Origin: Paenibacillus baekrokdamisoli
Lineage (GTDB): Bacteria > Bacillota > Bacilli > Paenibacillales > Paenibacillaceae
NCBI RefSeq assembly: GCF_003945345.1
Contig: NZ_AP019308.1
Location: forward strand, 3,472,001-3,536,000
DNA length: 64,000 nt
Reading direction: 5' to 3'
This document shows, in pieces, positions 17,823-26,797 of this stretch. How positions within the stretch are numbered: the first letter of the stretch is position 1; every line of letters begins with the position of its first letter. The position numbers and the translations under genes were made by a program. Below the pieces are notes generated by a model. The model made no database searches. It was not told where the DNA came from and worked only from the letters and a program-made list of their open reading frames with translations.

Positions 17823-18446
17823 TTAATGTGTATTACTGCGAACGATCACACGTAGCGTTCTATAGAGAATCGAGAGATCCATTACGACAGACAGATGATT
17901 AATATATTCAAAATCATGCTGTAGATTATGATGGATAGGTTTCGTTCGATCCTCACTTATCTGCCAAAGCCCAGTGAGCCCAGGTTTCACACAAAACCGT
18001 TGCTTCTCGTATTCGGTATAGCAAGTGTCTACAATCGACTTCTGCTCGGGTCTCGGCCCGATAAAGCTCATCTCTCCACGCAAGATGTTGATTAACTGCG
18101 GCAGCTCATCAATACTCGTTTTTCGTAACAGCCTTCCTAGAGGTGTAATTCTCCGATCACTGCCAGAGGTTGGAGAGTGACCCTCTTTGGGAACGTCGAT
18201 ATACATCGTCCGGAATTTATAGATGGTGAATGGTTTGCCATTCTTCCCAACTCGTGGTTGTCTAAAGATTGGCGTTCCAGGCGAACTCCATTTTATAAGA
18301 AAGAATACAAGCACGAGGAATGGCAACGCAGGGATGAATATCAACAATGCAAGTAGGTAATCAACAACTGCCTTGATATAAAGTTCGTAAAGGGACGATT
18401 TATCCTGTGCCTTCGTTTGACTGGTAACAGGTACGACCGACTTCAT
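17823..18446 (-). CDS. Undecaprenyl-phosphate sugar phosphotransferase (initiating transferase)
   Basis: A 207-residue protein of the bacterial sugar transferase family (PglC/EpsL size class), which transfers a sugar phosphate from UDP-sugar to undecaprenyl phosphate and so starts repeat-unit synthesis. A single N-terminal re-entrant hydrophobic segment (VVDYLLALLIFIPALPFLVLVFFLI, residues 29-53) is followed by IFRQPRVGKNGKPFTIYKFRTMY. The catalytic Asp-Glu context is SIDELPQLINILRGEMSFIGPRPE, with FCVKPGLTGLWQISEDR further on. Its ATG (18446) abuts the stop of the chain-length gene (TAAATG), so the two are coupled. Confidence 0.95.
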   Translation of the reverse strand: MKSVVPVTSQTKAQDKSSLYELYIKAVVDYLLALLIFIPALPFLVLVFFLIKWSSPGTPIFRQPRVGKNGKPFTIYKFRTMYIDVPKEGHSPTSGSDRRITPLGRLLRKTSIDELPQLINILRGEMSFIGPRPEQKSIVDTCYTEYEKQRFCVKPGLTGLWQISEDRTKPIHHNLQHDFEYINHLSVVMDLSILYRTLRVIVRSNTH

Positions 18447-19262
18447 TTACATTCTCCGCCCCTCTGCTTTGAAGTTCCTCTCGGCATCTTGCAATAGCTT
18501 CATTAGACCCTTAAGTGCTTCTACTACTACAACAAGCAATATACAGAGCAGCAATCCCAAAGCGAATCCCAGAAGAGTGTTAGTAACAATTTGTGGACTT
18601 ACAGGGGATGCGTCTTTCTGCGGAACAGCCTCATCGACAATCATTACATTATCTAGATTAACGAATACACCAACATTCTTAGCGAAGGAACGAGCTACCT
18701 CATTCACTACTCTTACTGCACGTTCTTGATTCGTATCGGTATAGGTCAAGGTAATCAAGAAAGTTACATTTGATGTTTTGACCCCCAAATTTTCCAACAC
18801 TCGCTCAGGTGTTACCTTATTATCTAATCTGCGAGATACATCTAAAGCGATCGTTCGTGTTTTGATTAGCCCCTCATAAGTCTTGATTAGTTGCTGATTA
18901 CCCATGATGCTGTTGTACATATTTTGCGAGCTAATATTCTGTGGTTGTACTAATAGAGTCGACTTGGCAGCGAATAAGGGAACTACATAATAGTTGCTAT
19001 AGGCCCAAGCTGCAGTGCCGCAGAGCAACGGGAAGATGATAAGTAATATCAGCCATCGCTTTAATAACTTCAGTACAAAGATCAGTTTCTGGTAAAATCC
19101 TATTGGGTTCACTATTCCTAATTCTTCCACAAATTCCGAGTCCGACAGTCCATATACATCCTGCTGTGCAATGAGATCCTTAGATGTAATCGACCGTGGA
19201 GGATATGATTCCGAATTTACATCTAAAATCCTTGAGCTTCTTACTGTTTCTATTACTAACAC
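18447..19262 (-). CDS. Wzz/YveK-type chain-length determinant protein
   Basis: About 271 residues with the Wzz layout. A 65-residue cytoplasmic lead is followed by a first membrane segment (WLILLIIFPLLCGTAAWAYSNYYV), an extracytoplasmic part with NSIMGNQQLIKTYEGLIKTRTIALDVSRRL, a Pro-rich segment (DEAVPQKDASPVSPQ) and a second membrane segment (GFALGLLLCILLVVVVEAL). It would set polymer length. No ATG start exists; GTG at 19262 or 19265 follows a weak AGGTTAGGTG site, so the start is approximate. The usual partner tyrosine kinase and phosphatase are not encoded in the window. It is the first gene of the long unit and has a GATACA-N3-TGTATC dyad about 60 bp upstream. Confidence 0.88.
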   Translation of the reverse strand: MLVIETVRSSRILDVNSESYPPRSITSKDLIAQQDVYGLSDSEFVEELGIVNPIGFYQKLIFVLKLLKRWLILLIIFPLLCGTAAWAYSNYYVVPLFAAKSTLLVQPQNISSQNMYNSIMGNQQLIKTYEGLIKTRTIALDVSRRLDNKVTPERVLENLGVKTSNVTFLITLTYTDTNQERAVRVVNEVARSFAKNVGVFVNLDNVMIVDEAVPQKDASPVSPQIVTNTLLGFALGLLLCILLVVVVEALKGLMKLLQDAERNFKAEGRRM

Positions 19263-19322
19263 CACCTAACCTAAATTGACGAAAAGTATACAGTTTGTAA
19301 CATTGCGCTAAAGTTAATTTAC

Positions 19323-19337
19323 GATACATATTGTATC
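19323..19337. promoter_or_regulatory. Operator-like dyad S1 (GATACA-TAT-TGTATC)
   Basis: Perfect 6-bp inverted repeat with a 3-bp spacer, 61 bp upstream of the first exopolysaccharide gene. The same dyad recurs at 32827 and, with mismatches, at 19465 and 20455. It is a likely binding site of the adjacent XRE protein (inference). Confidence 0.65.
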
Positions 19338-19464
19338 ATGTCAAGTCTATTTCTAAAAGTTGTTTTCGATAAAAGTTAGTTAAATTGTGTATTTAGGCAT
19401 GGGAATCATGAACTTTAATAGAATAGTATAAACTCAGTTAATTGGAGAGAATCGCAGGGGTAAC

Positions 19465-19479
19465 TATACATATTGTATC
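19465..19479. promoter_or_regulatory. Operator-like dyad S2 (TATACA-TAT-TGTATC)
   Basis: Matches S1 at 14 of 15 positions, lacking only the outer G. It lies 95 bp upstream of the XRE regulator start, as expected for autoregulation. Confidence 0.55.
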
Positions 19480-19574
19480 TTAAAGTGAATGATGAGCGTT
19501 TTGAAGGTATCATGTATATCAATTTTTTGATACACTATTTCTCAAAGTGCTTTTTGGTAGATGGGAGGATAAAT

Positions 19575-19844
19575 ATGGATGAAATTGGGAGCAGGATAAC
19601 TTTATTACGTAAAAAGCATGCAATAAAACAAAATCAATTAGCGAAACTACTTGGTATCTCTTCATCCTCACTTTCTCATTATGAGAAAAACCGTCGTTTT
19701 CCAGATTATCGAACGATAAGAAGCATTGCTACCCTCTTTCAGGTTACAACAGATTATTTACTTGGCAGAACCCAGATACCGAGTCCACTTAACGACGATT
19801 CGTTGGTTCAGCTTGAACTCGAACCAGCTGAAATTCAAGGCTAG
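19575..19844 (+). CDS. XRE-family helix-turn-helix regulator, SinR/ImmR-like
   Basis: An 89-residue DNA-binding protein. The HTH_3 domain fills residues 3-65 (IGSRITLLRKKHAIKQNQLAKLLGISSSSLSHYEKNRRFPDYRTIRSIATLFQVTTDYLLGRT), followed by a short acidic tail. The start is ATG 19575, 6 nt after GGGAGG; upstream in-frame codons lack a ribosome site. It sits divergently to the exopolysaccharide cluster, between two copies of the GATACA dyad upstream and a terminator downstream. By analogy with SinR it may repress matrix genes. No SinI-like partner is recognisable. Confidence 0.9.
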   Translation: MDEIGSRITLLRKKHAIKQNQLAKLLGISSSSLSHYEKNRRFPDYRTIRSIATLFQVTTDYLLGRTQIPSPLNDDSLVQLELEPAEIQG

Positions 19845-19862
19845 AACATGAACAAGTAAATT

Positions 19863-19898
19863 AAAGCCCTCACTCGTTGATATACCGATGAGGGCTTT
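19863..19898. terminator. Bidirectional terminator between XRE and Calx-beta genes
   Basis: AAAGCCCTCA (19863-19872) pairs with TGAGGGCTTT (19889-19898), with a further inner TCG/CGA pairing. T/A-rich flanks on both sides suit convergent use. Confidence 0.75.
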
Positions 19899-19913
19899 GA
19901 TTTGCTTATTATT

Positions 19914-20405
19914 TTACGCTACGACTACATTATTATCGTTATCGATGATCTCTACAATAGCTTCGCCAGGCTTGCCTATCACAGCTCCGCCCTTCGGATT
20001 CATAAGCTTTACCCGAAAGGTTTCCATGCCTTCAATGATCTGATCATCAATAATTTTTAGCTGAATTCGTTTAGTTCGCTCACCATTCCTAAAGGCTATC
20101 GTGCCGCTAGATCCTAGGAAATCACTTCCTTTTTTAGCTGTTAAGTCACATAAGCAATAATCTACAGTTACATTTCCCATTGATCCTCCAAGACGCTCCA
20201 CAGTCACCGCCGCATATCTCTGACCTTCTTTTACATGATAGAGCTCTTTATGCATAACGATTACACCATGTTTATTATAGGTAATGCCTTTCCCCTTTGC
20301 CGATGCTGCTCCCTGTAGAGTAAACACCAGTACGATTGAAATCATAACAATAATAACCATTCGAAGCTTGTCCGATCCTAGTCTGACTGAATCCTTTAAA
20401 TTCAC
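19914..20405 (-). CDS. Secreted Calx-beta domain protein
   Basis: 163 residues. A signal peptide (residues 15-36, VIIVMISIVLVFTLQGAASA) precedes a single Calx-beta domain (VKEGQRYAAVTVERLGGSMGNVTVDYCLCDLTAKKGSDFLGSSGTIAFRNGERTKRIQLKIIDDQIIEGMETFRVKL...VEIIDND). Such domains are extracellular beta-sandwiches, often Ca2+-binding and adhesive. Its location between the XRE gene and a glycosyltransferase, with a variant dyad in the promoter region, suggests a matrix protein co-regulated with the polysaccharide. The start ATG follows AGGAGG 9 nt upstream. Confidence 0.85.
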   Translation of the reverse strand: MNLKDSVRLGSDKLRMVIIVMISIVLVFTLQGAASAKGKGITYNKHGVIVMHKELYHVKEGQRYAAVTVERLGGSMGNVTVDYCLCDLTAKKGSDFLGSSGTIAFRNGERTKRIQLKIIDDQIIEGMETFRVKLMNPKGGAVIGKPGEAIVEIIDNDNNVVVA

Positions 20406-20454
20406 TTTTTTTCCTCCTAGTTATGATACAAATCGTTTACAAAAAATAGTATAT

Positions 20455-20469
20455 GTTACTTATTGTATC
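20455..20469. promoter_or_regulatory. Operator-like dyad S3 (GTTACT-TAT-TGTATC)
   Basis: The right half and spacer match S1 exactly; the left half has two changes. A separate GATACA half-site lies at 20425-20430. Both fall in the short gap between the divergent Calx-beta and GT4 genes, so the site could control both. Confidence 0.4.
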
Positions 20470-20505
20470 ATTGTCAATTAGGTCATCCATTTGGAGGTAA
20501 TAGAC

Positions 20506-21726
20506 ATGAGAATACTATTATCCGCATTCATGTGCGAACCAGGCAAGGGCTCTGAGCCGGGTATAGGCTGGAATTCAGCCATACATCTGGCCAGACAAGG
20601 TGACAACGAGCTATGGGTGCTTACTAAGCTTGAGTTCAAAGCCAAAATAGAAGAAAAGCTAAATATGTTGCAGCTCACTAATCTACATTTCATATACATT
20701 CAAGATTCTCAACGCATTCGACATATTTCTTTTGTCGGCTACTTCTTAAACTATTACTATTGGCAATGGAAAGCCTACAAGGTAGCAACAGTATGGGATA
20801 AAGAAATAAACTTCGATGTTGTACATCATGTGACCCTCGGAAGTTTACAAGGAGGTTCATGGATGTGGAAGTTAAGAAAACCTTTTGTATTTGGACCTGT
20901 TGGAGGAGGACAGTTTGCACCTTCAGCGTTTAAGAAATATTTTGAACAGGAATGGTTCACCGAATCACTCCGAACTTTGTTTCGTTGTAAGCTCTCCGCC
21001 CTTAATCCATTAATTCGTTGGACAATTCATCATTCTAATCTGATACTGGCAACAAACACAGATACCTTTGACATGATCAATAAGCTAGGTGGCTCCAATA
21101 AAGTGATGCTTTGTCTGGATTCTTCCCTACCCGAGGAATTCTACCCTGATACCTTGCCTCAAAGAGTATCCCATCCTTCGTGTCTCCATCTTCTATGGGT
21201 AGGAAGAATAATGCCTAGGAAGGCCTTGAATTTGGCGTTAGAAGCTATATCAAAAGTAGCCAGCACAATAACAGTCAAGCTCACTATTATCGGTGGAGGT
21301 CAATACGCGAGCAAAATCCAGAGTTGGATACAAAAATATAACGTTAAAGATCGTATAGAATATAAAGGTGAGCTTCCTTGGGAGGAATTAAGAGGCTACT
21401 ATCTGTCATCAGATGCATTTCTATTCACAAGCTTGAGAGATTCTTTTGGAAGTCAGGTTCTTGAAGCGATGGCATTCGGCCTACCTATCATTGGACTCGA
21501 CCATCAAGGAATAAGGGATTTTGTCCCCCAACAGGTAGGCATGAAAATTAAAGTTCATAGTCCTGATCAAGTTACTCATGATCTCTCTCAGGCGATTGAG
21601 TATTTGGCCAATCATCCGGATAAAAGATTAGCAATGGGCAGAATTGGCTGGGAATTTGCGAGGACATGCAGTTGGGACCAGTTCAGCAAGAAAATGACTG
21701 GTTATTATAACAACTTAATAACTTAG
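20506..21726 (+). CDS. Glycosyltransferase, GT4 family
   Basis: A 406-residue GT-B enzyme. The N-terminal domain begins MRILLSAFMCEPGKGSEPGIGWNSAIHLARQG, typical of GT4 enzymes of the colanic-acid WcaC/WcaI type. The donor domain has LLWVGRIMPRKALNLALEAI, YKGELPWEELRGYYLSSDAFLFTSLRDSFGSQVLEAMAFGLPIIGLDHQG. ATG 20506 is preceded by GGAGG 8 nt upstream; a TTG at 20491 would begin on the ribosome site itself. It is divergent from the Calx-beta gene and followed by a strong terminator. It may add a side-chain sugar to the polymer made by the main cluster. Confidence 0.9.
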   Translation: MRILLSAFMCEPGKGSEPGIGWNSAIHLARQGDNELWVLTKLEFKAKIEEKLNMLQLTNLHFIYIQDSQRIRHISFVGYFLNYYYWQWKAYKVATVWDKEINFDVVHHVTLGSLQGGSWMWKLRKPFVFGPVGGGQFAPSAFKKYFEQEWFTESLRTLFRCKLSALNPLIRWTIHHSNLILATNTDTFDMINKLGGSNKVMLCLDSSLPEEFYPDTLPQRVSHPSCLHLLWVGRIMPRKALNLALEAISKVASTITVKLTIIGGGQYASKIQSWIQKYNVKDRIEYKGELPWEELRGYYLSSDAFLFTSLRDSFGSQVLEAMAFGLPIIGLDHQGIRDFVPQQVGMKIKVHSPDQVTHDLSQAIEYLANHPDKRLAMGRIGWEFARTCSWDQFSKKMTGYYNNLIT

Positions 21727-21747
21727 ATCAGCATTCTTATATACAAA

Positions 21748-21777
21748 GAGACCGAGCGTCTGTGGACGCTCGGTCTC
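21748..21777. terminator. Strong terminator between GT4 gene and gltB
   Basis: A 13-bp perfect stem (GAGACCGAGCGTC and its complement) with loop TGTG. On the minus strand it is followed by TTTGTATAT, so it best serves gltB but can stop both convergent genes. Confidence 0.85.
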
Positions 21778-21782
21778 TCCTA

Positions 21783-24700
21783 TTAATTCCCGCCTACGCG
21801 AGCTAATTCTTTCATATTCGCTTCAAAAGCAGCGAGAAGTGCATCTTCACCGACAAGACCGGACTGTTCCATCTTATCGATTTGCTCCAGCATCCGTTTG
21901 TAATCCTTCGGAATGATCTTCACGAATTTGGCACGGTATGTGTCCCAATCCGCTAAGACGCGGTCGCCGACCGCACTGCCTGTGTACTGAACATGACGTT
22001 CAAGCATCTCATGCAGCTCTGCCGCATCTGCTGACTCTTCAACGCGCTCTAGCAATACCATCTCGATATTACAGTGCTTATAGAAGTCTCCTGCCTCATC
22101 TAATACATATGCGACACCGCCGGACATACCTGCTGCAAAGTTACGGCCTGTAGCGCCTAGAATAACAACGCGGCCACCTGTCATATACTCACAGCCATGA
22201 TCGCCGACACCCTCGACAACAACCTTCACCCCAGAGTTCCGTACAGCGAAACGTTCTCCCGCAATACCGCGGATATAAGCCTCACCATTCGTTCCTCCGT
22301 AGAAAGCTGTGTTACCTATGATAACATTCTCTTCTGCTTTAAAAGTGGCCTGCGGTGAAGGTGCGACGATAATTTTACCGCCGGATAATCCTTTACCCAC
22401 ATAGTCATTGGAATCGCCTTCGAGCGATAGCGTTATTCCTTTCGGTACGAAAGCACCGAAGCTTTGACCAGCAGATCCAACAAAGTGGAAGTTAATTGTA
22501 TCATCAGGCAAGCCCTTCGCTCCGTAGCGACGTGTAACTTCACTTCCTACAATCGTACCGACAACGCGATTCGTGTTGCGAATCGGAAGTGTTGCACGAA
22601 TCGTCTCACCGCTCTCAAGCGCTGGCTGTGCAAGGCCCATAAGCTCCTGCATATCAAGCGACTCTTCAAGCTTGTGATCCTGCTGCTGTACATTGTAACG
22701 GACTGCATCATTCGGCAGCTCCGCTTGATATAGAAGCGGCGTCAAGTCGATGCCTTTAAGTTTGTAGTGATCGATAAGAGATTTGGTCTGAAGTCGCTCA
22801 ACACGACCAACCATATCTGTAATCTTACGGAAACCAAGCTCTGCCATAATCTCACGAAGCTCTTGCGCTACGAATAGCATATAGTTCGCAACATGGCTTG
22901 GATCGCCCATGAACTTCTTACGAAGTTCTGGATTTTGTGTGGCAACACCGACTGGACAAGTATCCAGCTGACAGACACGCATCATAATACAGCCAAGCAC
23001 GACAAGCGGTGCAGTGGAGAAGCCGTATTCCTCTGCTCCTAGCAATGTTGCGATCGCAAGGTCACGACCATTCATGATTTTGCCGTCTGTTTCAACGACT
23101 ACACGATCACGAAGATTGTTGAGCATGAGTGTTTGGTGCGTCTCCGCAAGTCCCAGCTCCCACGGCATACCCGCATGACGGATCGATGCAAGCGGCGACG
23201 CGCCTGTTCCGCCATCGTATCCACTTACTAGGATAACGTCAGCACGACCTTTAGCAACACCAGCTGCGATTGTACCTACGCCTGCTTCAGAAACCAGCTT
23301 CACGTTGATACGGGCACGAGGGTTAGCATTCTTAAGATCATGAATAAGCTCTGCCAAATCCTCGATCGAATAAATATCATGATGCGGCGGAGGCGAGATG
23401 AGGCCTACACCTGGTGTAGATCCACGAACTTCAGCAACCCAAGGGTATACTTTACGTCCTGGCAGCTGACCGCCTTCACCTGGCTTCGCACCTTGTGCCA
23501 TCTTGATTTGGATTTCGTCTGCATTAACCAAATAGTTGCTTGTTACGCCGAAACGGCCAGAAGCTACTTGTTTAATCGCACTGCGACGGGAATCCCCGTT
23601 CTCGTCATTAATGAAACGCGCTGGATTCTCTCCGCCTTCACCTGTATTGGACTTACCGCCGATGCGGTTCATCGCAATCGCTAGCGATTCATGCGCTTCC
23701 TTCGAGATCGAACCATAGGACATTGCCCCAGTTTTGAAACGTTTGACGATCGACTCAACCGACTCCACTTCTTCTAATGGTACTGGATCAGCATCGTAGT
23801 TGAAGTCAAGCAGCGAACGAAGCGTCAGATGTTTCTTATCTTCACCCTGCACTAACGCAGAGAATTTCTTATATAGTTTGTAATCATTCGAGCGGGAAGC
23901 CATTTGCAGCGTATGAATCGTCTGCGGGCTGAATAAATGATCTTCGCCGTCTTTACGCCATTGGTATTCACCGCCGGAGTCAAGCTCCTTCACGCGGCCC
24001 TCTTGCTCAGAGAACGCACGGTTATGGTGCTTCAGTGTCTCTTCGGCAATAACATCAAGGCCGATCCCACCAATACGAGTCGTAGTCCATGTGAAGTACT
24101 CATCCACTAGCTCTGGCTTCAGACCGACTGCTTCAAAAATTTGTGCTCCGCGGTAGGATTGAATCGTCGAGATGCCCATCTTGGACAAAATCTTAACGAC
24201 ACCCTTCGTTGCAGCTTTAATGAAGTTCTTGACTGCTTTCTCGTGAGTAACCCCTCTGAGAAGCCCTTGACGAATCATATCATCAAGCGTCTCGAAAGCC
24301 AGGTAAGGATTTACTGCACTTACGCCATAACCAAGCAGCAATGCAAAATGATGCACTTCGCGAGGCTCACCAGATTCGAGCAGCAAGCTTACTTTCGTAC
24401 GCGTACCTTGACGGATCAAGTGATGATGAAGTGAAGATACAGCAAGAAGCGCTGGAATTGCTGCATTCTCACGGTCCACTCCACGGTCAGAGAGGATCAA
24501 TACATTATGGCCTTTTGCCATAACACGATCTGCTGCTTCACACATTTGCGTAATCGCAGCACGAATTCCTGCTTCGCCTTCCGATGCTTCGAATAGAATA
24601 GGAAGCGTAATGGACTTGAATCCAGGACGACGCACATGGCGCAGCTTAGCAAACTCTTCATTCGACAGAACCGGCGATGCAAGACGGATGTGACGACAGC

Positions 24701-26387
24701 TCTCTGGCTCAGGTTTGAGCAAATTGCGCTCAGGTCCTAGCGTTGTGCCGGTTGCCGTAATGATCTCTTCGCGAATCGCGTCAATTGGTGGATTCGTTAC
24801 TTGAGCGAACATTTGCTTGAAATAATTATATAAACGCTGAGGGCGTTCGGATAGAACAGCAAGTGGTGCATCATAACCCATGGAAGCAATCGGCTCTATA
24901 CCGCTGCCCGCCATAGGCTCAAGCACTTTACGCAGGTCCTCGAACGTATAACCAAATGCTTGCTGACGCCGCTCTACCGTATTATGATCCGGTTCTGGCA
25001 GCTCAGGTGCTTCTGGCAAATCGTCCAAACCAACCAAATGCTCATCAAGCCATTCTCGGTATGGATGCTCTTCAGCAATCTTTGCTTTTACCTCTTCGTC
25101 AGGTACGATGCGGCCTTCTTTGGTATCAACAAGCAGCATACGACCTGGGCGAAGTCGATCTTTATATAGAATGTTTTCCGGTTCAATAGGAACCGTTCCT
25201 GCTTCAGAGCCAAGAATAATAACATCATCCTTGGTCACATAATAACGCGCTGGACGCAGACCATTACGGTCAAGAATCGCGCCAATTTGTGTACCATCTG
25301 TAAAGCCCATTGCAGCTGGTCCATCCCACGGCTCCATCAAACAGCTGTGATATTCGTAAAAAGCTTTCTTCTCATCATTCATAGCTTCGTGGTTCGACCA
25401 TGGTTCAGGCACCATCATCATGGCTGCATGAGGCAGGGAACGGCCAGAGAGGTATAAGAATTCCAGCGTGTTATCAAACATCGCGGTATCCGAGCCATCT
25501 GGATCAATGATTGGTTTAATTTTCTCCATATCATCGCCAAACAATTCGCTCTCACAAAGCGTTTGACGGGCATGCATCCAGTTCACGTTTCCGCGAAGCG
25601 TATTAATCTCACCATTGTGAATCATATAACGGTATGGATGCGCGCGCTCCCAGCTTGGGAATGTATTCGTTGAGAAACGGGAGTGCACAAGTGCAAGGGC
25701 GGTTTCAACAGACTCGTCATTCAGATCCAGATAGAACGAACGAACCTGCTCCGTTGTAAGCATCCCTTTATATACGATTTTCTTGCTCGATAAGCTGGAG
25801 AAATAGAAGCTGTCTGCTCCTACATCACCGGAGTAACGGATCGCATGCTCCGCACGTTTGCGGATGACATACAGCTTGCGCTCGAATGCCAGCTCATCCT
25901 TAAGCTCAGCGTTCTTCCCTATGAAAACTTGGCGAACAAACGGTTTAGCCGCAATTGCAGAAGTTCCAAGTTTCTCATCATTAGTAGGAACCGTACGCCA
26001 ACCAATGAATGTTTGGCCTTCCTCACGAATGATTGCTTCCAATTCACGTTCATGTTTATCGCGCAGCTTCTCGTCCTGCGACAAGAACAGCATGCCTACC
26101 GCATACTCTCCGCTTGCCGGCAGTTCAATATTTTGGCTCTTCAGTTCGCGCGCGAAGAAGGTATGTGGAAGCTGAAGCATGATCCCTGCTCCATCACCTG
26201 TATTCGGCTCACTGCCTTGACCTCCGCGATGTTCCATGTTCTCGAGCACCGTGAGCGCCTGGCGAATAATTGAATGCGACTTTCTCCCTTTGATGTTGGC
26301 CACAAAGCCCATGCCGCAAGCGTCTTTCTCAAACTGCGGATCATATAGACCTTGCTTCGGTGGCAATCCCAAACGATTCTCTTTCAT
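21783..26387 (-). CDS. gltB: Glutamate synthase (NADPH/ferredoxin) large subunit
   Basis: Makes glutamate from glutamine and 2-oxoglutarate. The 1534-residue product has an N-terminal propeptide of about 23 residues before the catalytic Cys ([16 protein letters not shown]), then the class II amidotransferase domain, central domain, and FMN/2-oxoglutarate domain ([35 protein letters not shown]). The 3Fe-4S cysteines are in [15 protein letters not shown]. The C-terminal beta-helix is GXXGG-rich ([23 protein letters not shown]). I start at ATG 26387 (GAAAGG 9 nt upstream), which gives the standard short propeptide; a reading from 26501 adds 38 unlikely residues. The small subunit gltD is not adjacent. 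Confidence 0.97.
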   Translation of the reverse strand: MKENRLGLPPKQGLYDPQFEKDACGMGFVANIKGRKSHSIIRQALTVLENMEHRGGQGSEPNTGDGAGIMLQLPHTFFARELKSQNIELPASGEYAVGMLFLSQDEKLRDKHERELEAIIREEGQTFIGWRTVPTNDEKLGTSAIAAKPFVRQVFIGKNAELKDELAFERKLYVIRKRAEHAIRYSGDVGADSFYFSSLSSKKIVYKGMLTTEQVRSFYLDLNDESVETALALVHSRFSTNTFPSWERAHPYRYMIHNGEINTLRGNVNWMHARQTLCESELFGDDMEKIKPIIDPDGSDTAMFDNTLEFLYLSGRSLPHAAMMMVPEPWSNHEAMNDEKKAFYEYHSCLMEPWDGPAAMGFTDGTQIGAILDRNGLRPARYYVTKDDVIILGSEAGTVPIEPENILYKDRLRPGRMLLVDTKEGRIVPDEEVKAKIAEEHPYREWLDEHLVGLDDLPEAPELPEPDHNTVERRQQAFGYTFEDLRKVLEPMAGSGIEPIASMGYDAPLAVLSERPQRLYNYFKQMFAQVTNPPIDAIREEIITATGTTLGPERNLLKPEPESCRHIRLASPVLSNEEFAKLRHVRRPGFKSITLPILFEASEGEAGIRAAITQMCEAADRVMAKGHNVLILSDRGVDRENAAIPALLAVSSLHHHLIRQGTRTKVSLLLESGEPREVHHFALLLGYGVSAVNPYLAFETLDDMIRQGLLRGVTHEKAVKNFIKAATKGVVKILSKMGISTIQSYRGAQIFEAVGLKPELVDEYFTWTTTRIGGIGLDVIAEETLKHHNRAFSEQEGRVKELDSGGEYQWRKDGEDHLFSPQTIHTLQMASRSNDYKLYKKFSALVQGEDKKHLTLRSLLDFNYDADPVPLEEVESVESIVKRFKTGAMSYGSISKEAHESLAIAMNRIGGKSNTGEGGENPARFINDENGDSRRSAIKQVASGRFGVTSNYLVNADEIQIKMAQGAKPGEGGQLPGRKVYPWVAEVRGSTPGVGLISPPPHHDIYSIEDLAELIHDLKNANPRARINVKLVSEAGVGTIAAGVAKGRADVILVSGYDGGTGASPLASIRHAGMPWELGLAETHQTLMLNNLRDRVVVETDGKIMNGRDLAIATLLGAEEYGFSTAPLVVLGCIMMRVCQLDTCPVGVATQNPELRKKFMGDPSHVANYMLFVAQELREIMAELGFRKITDMVGRVERLQTKSLIDHYKLKGIDLTPLLYQAELPNDAVRYNVQQQDHKLEESLDMQELMGLAQPALESGETIRATLPIRNTNRVVGTIVGSEVTRRYGAKGLPDDTINFHFVGSAGQSFGAFVPKGITLSLEGDSNDYVGKGLSGGKIIVAPSPQATFKAEENVIIGNTAFYGGTNGEAYIRGIAGERFAVRNSGVKVVVEGVGDHGCEYMTGGRVVILGATGRNFAAGMSGGVAYVLDEAGDFYKHCNIEMVLLERVEESADAAELHEMLERHVQYTGSAVGDRVLADWDTYRAKFVKIIPKDYKRMLEQIDKMEQSGLVGEDALLAAFEANMKELARVGGN

Positions 26388-26797
26388 TGGTTGCAACCTT
26401 TCTATGAGAAATTTTTGATAAACAATATTCATGAGGCCCCGCTTCATTTTTGGCGATTTATCGCTTAGAATGAAAGTACACGTAAGGATATAGCATATCA
26501 AACAGCCGGAAATTGAACAAGAGGGTGTGAAACAACGCTCTCGCTGTTCACAAACTGCTTACGGGGATAAAAAAAACGCTGTCTACGGCTGCATAGCATG
26601 CCATAATGGTCAGCATCCTCAAGTAAAGTAGCACTTTTTCGCATTTTCGTTATTATTTTATTTTAACATCCTGTCAAAACGATATCAATTTAATATTTTT
26701 ATGGTGCTGATAAGAGAATCTTTATCTGGATGGGCATCAACTCACCTCAGAATAGACTAAAACGCTTTTTAATTATACTTTTACTATAACAAAGGAT
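26388..26797. other. gltB / GDSL-esterase divergent spacer
   Basis: A 410-bp AT-rich spacer. I see no gene. On the gltB strand there is a T8 run (complement of 26569-26576) preceded by short GC-rich pairing (GCATGC/TAGCATGC area), which could act as a weak leader attenuator. No convincing riboswitch or T-box motif is visible. Confidence 0.3.

Larger units (their letters stand above)
19266..19574. promoter_or_regulatory. Divergent control region between exopolysaccharide cluster and XRE gene
   Basis: A 309-bp AT-rich spacer separates two divergent transcription units. It carries two copies of a 15-bp dyad (19323-19337 and 19465-19479). On the minus strand a TATACT hexamer (complement of 19285-19290) could be the -10 of the exopolysaccharide unit, without a good -35. 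That would place the first dyad upstream of the -35 position. I cannot fix the promoter of the XRE gene. Confidence 0.5.

Noticed and set aside
1-19265. Prophage or conjugative element carrying the polysaccharide cluster
   Set aside because: No integrase, transposase, attachment-site duplication or tRNA gene is seen; the tail-like domain of the GH39 protein is not enough.
26388-26797. Riboswitch or T-box leader for gltB
   Set aside because: No conserved T-box, specifier loop or known riboswitch core could be found; only a T-run with weak pairing.
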